A stretch of 64,000 nt of DNA, taken from the NCBI GenBank assembly GCA_030180135.1, contig CM058233.1:59230500-59294499 (forward strand). Direction: 5' to 3'. The notes under the pieces were generated by a model. That model did not search any database. It worked only from the letters and a program-made list of their open reading frames with translations, and had not been told where the DNA came from. The first letter of the stretch is position 1. Each line of letters starts with the position of its first letter. The position numbers and the translations under genes were made by a program. This document shows positions 22,561 to 34,602 of the stretch, one piece after another. The DNA is from Orychophragmus violaceus. Lineage: Eukaryota > Streptophyta > Magnoliopsida > Brassicales > Brassicaceae.

Positions 22561-23660
22561 TTGATGATCCGGAAGAAAACTTCCATGCCAATGAGAAAAA
22601 CAAAAAAGAGAGAAAGCTTCTTGAAAATTTGGAAGATGCAGACGATTGTGTTTCTAAGCCACCCCAAGCTCACCTTATATAGGATTTCACAAATTTCTCT
22701 AGAAAGGTAGGTATATGCCATATAATATATTTTTTTCAAACTCGAACTACTAAGATACTCAGAAAGATATTATGCCCTTTTTAAGGAAATGAAGTAATTA
22801 TCTATCTTTAAATCGAGCTGATGGTATTCCTGTAAATAAAATCGAACTTGGGACGCTTTTAATTATTTTGGGCCTTGCCACGTCACATTTACACGTCATC
22901 ATTATCCTTCTCTAAAGCTCCCCCGTGACGACACGTCAGCAATCGTCATTGGTCTTTCACAATCGGTTTATCTCAATATAAATCGGAAAATTTGGTGAAT
23001 AGAAACCCTAACTTTAAATATCGTTCTGGTGAAAACATCAGGTTTACCTTGTTGAATGAGTTGTTGATTAACCACGATTCTCGAACTAAATGCTCAATAT
23101 ATTCCGCAGCGCCAAAATTGAACTGATATTCTTCTTCGATCGGCTGTGCACTTTACCGGTTTTTGGAATGATTAGAATAACTAAAATAAATTGGAATCGT
23201 TTCATATTCATTCATCGTACAATGGGCCTTAATTATTTGGGCTTTAATAGTATAAATTATAAGATAACGTTATGTTATTAGTAAATTAGCCCAAATGGAA
23301 GCTTAGATTGAAATTAAGCTTCTATACTTAGGCGTTCTACTATTTGCAATATTGTAAATTATTAGGCTAAATTTCATTAGACAATCGATACCTTTAAACC
23401 AAAACTATAAATATGAATTTGTCTGCATCCAAAAATAGAAAACCAATTTCCATAAATTGACTAAACCCTGAAGTCTAGTTACAATTTTATTAAGATAATG
23501 CTAATAATAGAATATGGTGTAGATTAAAAACTCAACAAATAATAAACTCAATAATCCAAGAGTTCATTATAAAATTCTGGGAGAAGAACAACAAAAAAAC
23601 CAAAAAAAATAAATGAGAAGAAGGATTGCATGTAAACGATTTTTTTGGTAAGGTAATCAT
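22560..23660. other. Intergenic DNA between the RPA-like units
   Basis: 22560-22975 repeats the distal end of the spacer (matching 28215-28600). It contains an ACGT-rich stretch GCCACGTCACATTTACACGTC at 22878-22898. From about 22975 to 23660 the sequence is unique in this window, AT-rich, with no convincing gene. Confidence 0.5.
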
Positions 23661-25996
23661 TCACTATCCTCCTCGTCAAAAATGACTATCGATCTTTTTG
23701 TTCTGGAACACTTGCCATCTTTTTTTTAATTACAACATCTTTTTTTCTTAGACACTGGGTAATCGAGTTACAAAGTGAAGGATCTGAACTCTCAGATGAA
23801 TTAGTAAGCATAAGGGGATGAGATCCAGAATTGTCAGTTGAGCTTGCAAGCATGAACGGAGTAAGATAAAATCACAAAAGATAACATAAATAACAATTAT
23901 CGATTAGATCATATAAAGAAACAATTAGTCAAATTAATACATGATCAGTTTCAGACAAATACTGATTAATCCTCTCTTGATCAGCCCAAGCATGTGTCAC
24001 AACAAATGGTTAGTTCTTGTTCTTTATATTGTCTTCAGAAAATGTGATTTTGAACACTGAGGTAAAGTTGCTGAATATGTATACTACAATCGTTATTTAA
24101 AAAACAAATGATTATCTATACATAAAAAACTAAACCGATACATAAGATTCAAAAAAAAAAAATGTAAACATATACCTCATTAAATTCTTTAACCACAATA
24201 TTTGCAGTGAGACAGAGAAGTTTTTACAGGAGTCGATCAAACATCAGAAACTTAGTTTCTGTTTCAGAATTATCTTTAACTCGAAGAAGAACAAATAACC
24301 TACACAATTTGAATCGAGAAAAATTTTAGTCAATATAAGTCTATACATATATACCAATAAAGAAAATTAAATGTATGTACAATACCTTGCATTAACGTCT
24401 GTAATAATTTCTTTACATGTTGTACAATCAAATTCAACTGGTTTTCCATCATCAACATCATTACTTGCATCGTACACTTTCTTGTTGCATTTAGCACATG
24501 CAGGGTAATACCAAATTTGACTCAAATCAATTGACTTAATGGTGGCACATGTAATGCATTTTCCATGCTTCATCAATTAGAACGCATTGACATATCAATA
24601 AATCATACGGTTTAAAATTTTCCAAATAAGACGACTTAGAAATAGCATGTTTACCTCATAATCAACTACAATCTCAGATATTGTAAGTTTCTTGTTCCTT
24701 TTGCAAAACAACTCATCATACATCGTCGTATTCGAACCAAGTGAAAGTTGACTGGATTCACCATTGGTAATCATAAGATTATCCGACGGTAATCTTTAAA
24801 TAAAAAATTTTAGTTAGAAAAATAAACATTTATAAAAACCAAAATATTTTAAAGATAAAACTCTTACCTCTTACGAAACTTGTTGACGTAAGAACTGTTT
24901 GGATTTAGAAGAACTTTGGTTGAATTAAATCCACTGGATATGGACCATTCATCTTCGTTTTAAAAGATAACATGATTAGTATACCAAATTATTTAGATCT
25001 AAATTAAATAAATATAAACAAAAAATATAAATGTTAAACCGCGGATAATTGACCTTGATAAGATTTGCAGCTTGCAAACCTCATGACAAAGATGATTTCA
25101 CCTCCTCCATTATTTGCATTGAAATCGAACACTTGTTGAGCATATTCACCCCACTGTGTACACTTTAAACACAAATCTCTGCAAATCAATGAGATACATT
25201 ATATGAATAAAATTTTTAAAAATAATATAGAACGTAATATATGTATAGTTACGAATCGTTTCTCAGTTCAAGGTTTAATATTTTTGTGCTTATTCCATTT
25301 TATTTCTTGACATTATATAGCGGTCCTAAAGCAATGATCTGACCAATCACGTCTGCAAACAATTGTTAAAAATAATGTATAAATAGAGAACACATTTTTT
25401 ATTTTTTTTAAAAGCGGGTTAAAGATAACAAACTGATCAAGACATTTTTCTCAAAATCCCCAACAAGAATCTCATCAAAACCAACAAAATATTTCTCTTC
25501 CACCTCTTTAGGAAAGTCCTCACATAATGTGATTTTGGTCTGATTTGTTAACGTCATTTTAAAAGGCAGAGGATTATTATTATATTCATCTGAATATGTG
25601 ACACATCCAAATATTTCAATACAATTGCCTCATCTTCAAACAACGTTTGCCAAAATTTCTTTGCCATGTCCTGATCGAGAGTTGCATGTATTCTTATACC
25701 CTGATTATCGAGGTTTAAAAAACTAAAGTTAGTATATCATATATACGAATATAAATGTGTAACAATTTAAAAAATTTCAATCGTTTTAAAAAAACTTGAT
25801 GTTTAAAATAAGAGTTTAGTAACTAAGAATAATACCTCAAAGTCAACCAAAACCATCTCAATTGATTTCAAAACATTGGAAAAACAACCCTCCATGAAGA
25901 AATTATCTCCACATTAGTCTTGTATTTCTCCAAAGAAGCGGAGACAATTTGTTTGATAGTAACCTGTTTTGTTTTCTTTTTGATAAAAATTGACAT
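23661..25996 (-). pseudogene. RPA1-like (OB-fold) pseudogene, copy B, full length
   Basis: Full-length relative of copy A with all exons in order. ATG at 25996 (MSIFIKKKTKQVTIKQ); exon 2 GIRIHATLDQDM plus the segment missing in copy A (MTLTNQTKITLCEDFPKE, about 25610-25435). Then DVIGQIIALGPL (about 25350), LKCTQWGEYAQQVFDF (about 25170-25050), STKVLLNPN (about 24930), the C4 zinc-finger exon (24367-24590), and a last exon ending SIVIFDEEDSE with TGA at 23661. Damage: one T missing in exon 1 (SWRVVFPMF* where copy A reads SWRVIFSNVFQ), an in-frame TAA after NVKK near 25305, and a stop in a 3' exon near 24220. The family binds single-stranded DNA. Confidence 0.78.
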
Positions 25997-26069
25997 TTTT
26001 ACTGCAGAAATCGTATCAAATGTTTCAATAGTAATCTTTTCTACTGAATAAAAAAACCCCGTATATATA

Positions 26070-28640
26070 GAAGGTTAGAAGTAGGTTTAAGAGATTGACG
26101 GGTCGAATTAACCGTTTGTGTGTTGAAAAGGTGGAAACTCTATATTATATTTGGAAATTGTCATATATTTAATATTTTTATAATATATTATTGGTTAAGT
26201 TTGTAAACTCAATCGTTACATTTAGTTAGGATATTTACTGACAAGATTTATATGAATGTATAATATTCTCTTACTTTGTGAATAATAATCCTATCTTAAA
26301 TATGGAAACAGAATAATTTATGTTCAGATTTTTTATGTACATTAATAGGTATTTATGGTTTTTGTTAAAATGTTAAAGTTATACGTATATATGGTAATAA
26401 TCCGATATTAAAGATTGGCAATCTAAATTATTGCTAAATCTGAAAACTAAAATTATTATCTCATTATTAATCTAACGAACAATATTTTGTTAGATTTGAT
26501 TATGATATTTTGTTTAACAATAGACTTACTCAGAATGTAAAATATTATTGCACTTTTTCAAATTTATTCATTTTATAGACATCTATCGAAGTACATAATA
26601 TCTTTAACTTTGTCAATTTATTCTTTTTATACGTTGACATATAAATAATTTGTTTACATAATACGAAATTTGTTAAGATATTCAGAGTCTCCATATATTT
26701 TATAGTCTATTCTCAAACCGATATAGAAAGATGTTTAGCTTTCAATATTGTCAAAATATGGAGCGTCTACATCAAGGGTTGTGTAATAATTATTGTATAT
26801 CATATTTCGAACCAAAACCATAAATACGTTTTCATAGTCCAAATAAGATAATAATAGGATTTAAACCGTAAAATTTCATTAAACTTATATTGACTCGGAA
26901 GAATACTACCATTATTATATCATTATTAATATAACAAACAATATTTTGTTAGATTTAATTAGGATATTTTGTTTAACAATAGACTTACTCAGCAATGTAA
27001 AATATTGTCGTACTTTTTCAAATTTATTCATTTTATAGACATCTATCGAAATAAACAATATCTTTTCTTTTTTTTCAATTTATTCATTTTTATACGTTGA
27101 CATATCAATAATTTGTTTACATAATACAAAATTTGCTAAGATATTCAGTTTCTCCATATATTTCTAGTTTATTCTCAAAGCAATATAGAAAGATGTTTAA
27201 CTTGCAATACTGTCAAAATCTGGAGTGTCTACATCAAGGGTTGTGTACAAATTATTGTTAATCATATTTCGAACCAAAACCATAAATACGTTTTCATAGT
27301 CCAAATAAGATAATAATAGGATTTAAACTTGTATCATTTGATTAAACTTATAATGATTCGCAAGAATACTACCATGGACTGAAAAAATATGAGAGTATTT
27401 ACCAAAAGAGAATTTGATCGGGCCTTAATCGGACTATCGGGACTGAACCTCATATGATACTCAAAAGAGTATTTACAAAATCTATTGTTTACCACCAAAT
27501 CAATGTCTATAGTAATAAAAAAAGAATATTCTAAGCTATAGACACATTAGGTCAACCGGGACATGTGATGTGAACTTACAACGTCTTGACAAAAACCATC
27601 AATCGGACTTTTAGATCTCACGCTCCTTTTTATACAAAATCTCAAACGTTTGTTAGTTCACATTACATCATTTAACCTTAGCTTTGTCATTACCGAGCTT
27701 CTTCTTTTATGGGACCAAACGAACAAAACAGAATTAAAAACCCAAAAAATCTAAATCCTTTTAAAGTCGATACGAAGAAAAAAGGTAAAGAGTATTTACG
27801 AAAAAGAGTCTTTGATCAGGCTTTATTCGGACTATCGGGACTGAATATCATATAATACTCAAAAGAGTATTTACCAAATTCATTCTTTACCACCAAATTC
27901 ATGTCTATAGTAATAGACAACACTTATTCGGACTATATGCTCATTGGGACAAACGGGACATGTGATGTGAACTAAGAACGTCTTGGCAACAACAGTCAAT
28001 CGGACTTTTAGATCCCACGCTCCTTTTTATAAAAAATCTCAAACGTCTGTTAGTTCACATCACATCATTATATCTTAGCTTTGTGATAACCAGACTTCTT
28101 CTTTCATGGGACTTAACGAACAAAACAGAATTTAAAACAAAAAACATATAAATCCTTTCAAAACCGAGAAGAAGAAGAAAGTAATAGAAATGACAACGGA
28201 TCATTTGACCAAACTTTTGATGATCCGGAAGAAAACTTCCATGGCCAATGAGAAAAAGAAAAGAAAAAAAGAGAAAGCTTCTTGAAAATTTGGAAGATGC
28301 AGATGTTTGTGTTTCTAAGCCACCTCAAGCTCACCTTATATAGGATTTCACAAACTTCTCTAGAAAGCTAGGTATATGCCATATAATATTTTTTTTCAAA
28401 CTCGAACTAATAAGATACTCAGAAAGATATTATGTTTTTTTAAGGAAATGAATTAATTATCTATCTTTAAATCGAGCTGATGGCATTCCTGTAATAAATA
28501 AAATTGAACTTGGGACCCTTTTAATTATTTTGGGCCTTGCCACGTCACATTTACACGTCATCATTATTCTCTAGAGCTCCCTCGTGACGACATGTCATCA
28601 ATCGCCCAAAATTACTTATCATTTAAAGGTATAGATGTGT
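26070..28640. repeat. Spacer upstream of RPA-like copy B
   Basis: Same layout as the copy A spacer and with no Gypsy inside: a 450-bp pair (about 26450-26905, 26915-27370) and a 400-bp pair (about 27405-27800, 27801-28200). It ends at 28545-28610 with the ACGT-rich block. Position 26593-26605 (GTACATAATATCT) shows the Gypsy target before insertion. A TATA box lies at about 26060-26068. Confidence 0.75.
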
Positions 28641-31170
28641 TTATCGGTCTATTTCACCCTTTTTAATAACAACACTAGGTGATAGAATCGCACGCATATG
28701 TGAACATTATTCTATTTGTCAGTAATTTATGTGTATTTTTCACTTAATATCAGGATCAAACGTGATATAGGTTTTTTCTCGATTCAGATGGTATAAGATT
28801 CCATTAATAATTTTATATGCACATCAAAATTGTTACATTCAAATGTATAAAATAATAATTATATACATACGAATAATAATTATAGCATTATTGTATGTAT
28901 GGAAAATTAACACGGATCTGCGGGTATTAAATTATTTTATATCATTTGAAATTTGATATAAGTTATTTGTTTGTTTCATGTGTTAAATCTAATACCTGGT
29001 AAAAGGTTTGTACGGAAAACATCGTGTATATTTAATATGTGGTAGAAGATGACTGGTCTGCACTTATGTGCGGATGTTATGTTATTTGAAGTTTTTTTAT
29101 CGTGTTCTTCATTCTTATTTCAAACACTATGAGACGTTTAGTAGAAAAATGGTAATATTTAGAGAAAGAAAACCAATAATATTGTTTTTAAAATGAAATA
29201 TTTAATATTGGTATATTATTGTAACCCAATTCACCTCAAGTAACATGTAAATACAAAACGTAATTAAATAAATAAATTAAAAACTTGTAGTATCATCGAA
29301 TTTATTTTTGTGGACCCCCTCTTAATTGAAATCAAAACATAATAATTGAATTGTAGGATAATCTAAATAATTCATGTGTAGACATTTAAAAAAATGTATA
29401 TCGTTAACAAACAAAAATCAACAGGTTTGCATGCTTTTATGTTATGGAACTTCATTGCTGCTTCTGAACGTGGGGTATTAGTTTGATGATTTTTATTTGT
29501 TTATATTTTTTTGGTTATCGTTCGAGATTTTTATGTTGGTTTTAGAAACAAGTCTTACGGAAGTACAATTATATTTAACAATTTCAAAAGTATGTGATAT
29601 TCTTATAAAAGAGTTTTTATAGAAAAAATCTTGAATTTTGCGAGGACTTTCATTTGTCTCTTTTACACATAGATGTTAAAACGGGCACGCCGACCCGCTT
29701 AAACCAATAAACCTAATTATATTTAAGACATATTTAGACTCACCCGTTTAAACCCGTGAAAAATGACACATACATTTTTAAATCCGTTTAGATGATTTTA
29801 AAATATAATACAAATATAGAAAATTTAACTTCATATATTTCTCTATACATTTTAATCCGATTGAATCCAATATTTTCCAGATATTTAAGTCAATTTTTCT
29901 TCTTGCAAAATTATTTAATAAAATATTTATTTTTGGGTTTTATATATTTTTTTAAATTGTATTTAGGGTTTACATAGAGATGTTAAAATACACAAAACTG
30001 GTTTTTTAGTCTTGTTTTATATTTAAAAATATTTTAGGCCCGTTTATATTATTCTATTATTGTACGGATATCTGGACATTATTTTCAATTTTTAACTTTA
30101 TTACATTAGTAATTTAGTTATTTTACGCATGTAAAGATATATGTGTTTGAATGGAGTTTAGTTAAATTGTAACTACATAACCAAATTATTGATTATTTTA
30201 TATTTTTAATTTATCCATAAGAGAGCAAAATCAATCGATAATTGTTTAGTTATTGTTTGATACAAACATGTATCCATCCACTTCTTTAACCATTATTACA
30301 TGTGTATTTACTTATCACAATACCGAACAAAAAAAATCATATATATATACATATTTTTATAAACCTAACACAACAACACAACGAAATACATTCTCTCAAC
30401 AACAATCACAAGATATCATACATACTATCAGGACTGACTCAAATACTTTTACCTTGGGGCAGAATTTTAAAATAGACCTCCTAATATGTAAAATACATGT
30501 ACTTTATAAAATTGTTACTATAGTCAAAATATTAAACAATAATGTTTATCAAAATCAAACGGTATATAAATATATTTTTTGTAACTTCCATCTTATAAAT
30601 GCAAACATCAAAACCATTAAAAAAATAAGAGTTTTTGTTGTGTTCTTCCTTCTTATTGCAAACACTATGACACATTTGGTAGAAAAAATTGTAAGATTTA
30701 GAGAAAGAAAACCATGAGTTTTGTTTTAATAAAGGAATATATGATATGAATATACTGTTGTAACTCAATTTAGCTTAAGTGACATGTAAATACAAAAAAC
30801 AATTAAATAAAGGAACTAAAACGTGTAATTAATCGAATTTATTTTTGTGGGTTCCATCTTAGTTGATACAAAAAATAATAATTAAATTCTACGATAATCT
30901 AAAAAGCTCATGTGTAGACATTTAAAATATATATATCGCTAACAAAAAATGTTGTATGATTTATTTTCTGTGAGCCCTGGAACTTTGCACATATTGTTCT
31001 CGCCTCTCAACCGACACTACGATACCCAATAAAAGTTATAAATTGCATCTATGTAACAACTTTTTTACAACCTTTTGTTTTTGATTTTACTTACAAAACG
31101 ACTTTGTGTTTAATAAGAATTCTAAAGACCAATCGATTTTGAACTTGCGTTGGTGAAACTTTTTGTGATA
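28640..31170. other. AT-rich intergenic DNA with one dispersed duplication
   Basis: A block at 29091-29410 is repeated, diverged, at 30633-30950 (both with TCAAACACTATGA or GCAAACACTATGA, then AGAGAAAGAAAACCA, GTAACATGTAAATACAAAA or GTGACATGTAAATACAAAA, and TTTATTTTTGTGG). The rest is low-complexity AT-rich sequence. A 150-codon open frame at 30268-30717 spans the repeat border and has the composition of the AT-rich background, so I do not call it a gene. Confidence 0.5.
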
Positions 31171-31958
31171 TTTTCACAGGATTATATTAGTTGGCGTGAT
31201 TTATTGTTGTTATGATCGGATTTTCTAATTAAATTCATTTTATTGCTGAATACATTTTTACATTCAGACAATAAATACAAATTTTAGCTAGATAGAAATT
31301 ATATAAAATTTGAAGATTTTGTAGATGTGTTATTGTTACATTTAATTAAGATTTTCTCATTTATGTAATTAACATATAAGTTTGAAGATTATATTTTTGG
31401 AAAGTGGTTATTTAAGTTAGCATATTTTATGGTATAAGAATATTTTATATTGATTTTAAGTTTAAATAAAATAAAATTTAGGTTATATTTTAAATAGAAT
31501 AATACAAATATAGTTTATTATATATCTATTAGATTTACGATTATATATAGTTAGAAGATATTTATTTTAAACAGAATAAAATCTTGGATAAAGAATAAAT
31601 TCTACACATAAATTCACTTACGATTATGATCAGCTCGTGAAACATGTCTTCTTTTCATATCTTTGTGTTATATATATATTTCTAGTAGTAAAGTTGGCTT
31701 CCACAAACATATCCGCACATGCAAACTCTACAAACCATTTTTTGTATATATACAAATTGTATTATGTACTCGTCAATATCTATACTAAATATATATATCC
31801 ACACACATCATTATATTTTATATATTATTAAGGATACCATTCTTTTTATATGCATTATTATAAGTTAAAAAAAATTTGTTTATACTTTTATATTTTAAAA
31901 TATGAAAATTTTGTTGATTAAATAATTATCAACCAATATCTATTAATAATAAAATAAA
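31171..31958. repeat. Tandem duplication, unit 1 (uninterrupted)
   Basis: About 790 bp of AT-rich DNA whose blocks recur in the same order in unit 2 (31959-36570). Blocks: TATATTAGTTGG...TTTATTGTTGTTA; AAGTGGTTATTTAAGTTAGC; GTTGGCTTCCACAAAC; AATTGTATTATGTACTCGTC; and GATACCATTCTTTTTAT. Non-coding. Confidence 0.75.
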
Positions 31959-32084
31959 TGGATATTTTCACAAAATTATATTAGTTGGTGGAATTTATTG
32001 TTGTTAAGATCCAGTTTTCTAATTAAACTCATTTTATAACTGAATATATTTGATTTGTCTAAGATAGATCATTTTAAATACTTA

Positions 32085-33025
32085 TTTCGGAAACTGGGGG
32101 AGGCGGTGAAAAACTCTCGGGCACCCTAATTGAGGTCGCCGTTCAAACTCTCAGATCTGCGTTTTCCTTGCCCCTCCGGTGGCCGGAGCTCTTTGCCGGT
32201 GCCGGAGAGGTGTTGTCTTCTTTTGATAATCTTTGTGGCCGGTTCCTTCTCCTTCCCTCTCCTCCCTCCGTCGGTTTTGGTCGTGGGCTTTAGCCGAGTT
32301 TCGTCGGCTGTTTCAAGATGTGGAGCAGCTTGTCAGTGGTGCTGGTGCGGTCTATATCGTCGATCTGTGGTGGCTCTGGTTCCTTGATGGGTTGTGTGAT
32401 ATGGATCTGGCGAGGTCCCTGGTGTGATGGCGTGTTTCATCGGCGGCTCTTGTATGGCGTGTAGCGGTCGTTACTGCCGTGGTCCGGTGCCGTCGTCCTC
32501 CGGTAATGGTCTTGTGTCGTCGTCGTGCTCTGTTCTTGTCGATCTTCATTGTGTTAAAGCTTATGTCTCTGTTTTGTTGCCGATAGAGGGTTTTTGGGTG
32601 GTGGTATTTTGCTTAGGCTGATTTAGTTCGGTTTGTCTAGGATCTCTTGGTTGGCTAGTTGGCGGGTTGCTAGGTTTGAGTCTCGACGGTATTATCTTGG
32701 ATTTTGGGTGATGCGGAAGTTCTCGCTTGGTTGGGCCCAAGCTAGTTTCCGATTTTCTCTTTCTCGTGAATCTTGTTCTCAAGTTTACTCTTTCCGCCGT
32801 TTTTAGAATAGTTGATTTAATAGGGTTTTCTTTTGATTTGTCAGTCACTTCTAGCCCGATAGGGTTTCATAGTTCGTAATCTAGACTTTCTCGGTGAACT
32901 TTAGGTGGATAGGTTTTAGATTCTCGTTTGTGGTTATTGGTTCGATTATCGGTTTCTCTGTGACGGTGTGTTGCCCTGTCATGTATCTCCCATTCTCTAT
33001 GATCATCCGGATTCTCATTTTAATT
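32085..33025 (+). mobile_element. GC-rich retroposon-like insertion A (Sadhu-like candidate)
   Basis: A roughly 940-bp segment, GC/GT-rich unlike its surroundings, absent from unit 1 of the duplication, so it is an insertion. It starts near GGGGGAGGCGGTGAAAAACT and lacks a convincing ORF, LTRs and TIRs. Its first part resembles the minus strand at 57960-57850. Shared: CTCCGGTGGCC, then GCTxTTGC, GCxCCGxGAGAGG and AATCTTTGT or CATCTTTGT. The two are probably one non-autonomous retroposon family; Sadhu elements of Arabidopsis are a plausible match, not proven. No poly(A) or TSD is clear. Confidence 0.45.
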
Positions 33026-33462
33026 ATATGGACATTATATAAAATTAGAATATTTAGTAGATTTATTATTGTTACATTTAATTAAGACTTTTTCGCTTAT
33101 GTAATTAATATTAAAAGTTTGAAGGTTATGTTTTTAAAAAGTGGTTATTTAAGTTAGCATATTTATATCAATTTTATGTTTAAATAAAATAAAATTTAGG
33201 TTATATTTAAAAATAAATAATACAAAGATATTTTATTTGATATCTATTAGATTTACAATTATATATAGTTAGAAAATATTTTATTTAAAATAATAATAAA
33301 AATATGCGTCAGTATTATAGCTATTATATCTTCGTGTCATCACATAAAATCTTGGATAAAAAATAAATTGAACACATAAATTTACTTACGATTATGACCA
33401 GCTCTTGAAACTTGTCGTCTACTTTTCATATCTTTGTGTTATAGCTATTATATAGGTATATT

Positions 33463-34314
33463 CTGTGGTGGAGGCACGTATGGTGGCATGGGGGCAGCTG
33501 CCCCCAGTAACAAAAAAATAATTAATGTAAATTCTTAGTGATAATCATTATTGCCCCCACAATAAAAAAACATTTGTCCCCATTAATTTTTTTTTCCTTT
33601 GCTTGGTTACTTATTTGACCAAATTATTTTTAAATAATTGAATTTTGTCTATCAAGATTTGATAGCCAGAATATCTACTTCCCATATTTATGGTAATTCG
33701 TAATTATATATTTTTGGTAAAAAATTCAACAAATGATATTATATTATCTAGTTGACAAAAATATTAACATATCTACTAGACTCAAACCTATACAAACATA
33801 TTTTCCTTACAAATGTCTGCAAAGTTACAAGAAAATAATTATACATAGGTTTTCTAAACGAATTACAACATATAAAATAATTCTAAGATGTTGATGCTTT
33901 TACTTATGGTATTCCAATTTTTAGGTTTAATATTACATAATATCATATTATTTTTTTCAAAATCAATAAAATGTTTTAGATTGTAGAAAAACGAATTACA
34001 ACATATAAATACTTTTTGTAAGAATAATTATTTATTAGTAAATTAAAGATAATAATCTGGTTACAAAAAAAGTTGAAAAATAAGATTTATCATATATATA
34101 ATAAGATAATAAGTTAAAACATTTTTTTTGCAATTTATAAACTTTTGTTATTGATAGTTATGTAAAAACAAAATTAAAAGTAAACTTAAGGATATATAAT
34201 GTATTTACGAATTTTTGTTTTTATTTTAAAAATAATGTATTTTAAAATAAATTTATTAAATTTTTAAGTTAAATATTGTTACCCCAATAAAAAATATTTT
34301 TGGATTAGCCACTG
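33463..34314. mobile_element. Non-autonomous hAT element
   Basis: 852 bp flanked by a perfect 8-bp TSD GGTATATT (33455-33462 and 34315-34322). Ends are CTGTGGTGGAGGC on the left and, reversed, CAGTGGCTAATCC on the right, close to the plant hAT form CAGTGGCGGA. A strong palindrome GGGGGCAGCTGCCCCC lies about 30 bp inside the left end (33491-33506). The interior is AT-rich and non-coding. Confidence 0.85.
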
Positions 34315-34493
34315 GGTATATTGAGTTCATAGTAGTAGAGTTAGTTAATTCAATGGTCGTATATTGTGAGGTCTTATATATATAGAAGTAGAGTTGGCTT
34401 CCACAAACCTGTCAGCACATGCAAGATTTAGAAAACATTATATATATATATATATATATGCAAATTGTATTATGTACTCGTCAATATCTATAC

Positions 34494-34495
<2 letters not shown>

Positions 34496-34566
<71 letters not shown>
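34496..34566. repeat. (TA)n microsatellite
   Basis: About 35 uninterrupted TA units. It gives long spurious open frames in several phases. Confidence 0.97.
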
Positions 34567-34572
<6 letters not shown>

Positions 34573-34602
34573 CATTATGTTTTCTATATTGTTATAAAGA
34601 TA

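Noticed and set aside
22534..22713. 59-codon ORF (MTTDHFTKPLM) with TATA-like sequence nearby
   Set aside because: The matching site in copy B (about 28189) has indels that break the frame, so it is not conserved.
28668..28700. Possible second Helitron 3' end (reverse strand CACCTAGT after CACATATGCGTG)
   Set aside because: The stem is only about 3-4 bp and no matching TC end was found.
30268..30717. 150-codon open frame in AT-rich DNA
   Set aside because: Composition equals the background, it crosses a duplicated block, and the related block at 29091-29410 does not keep the frame.
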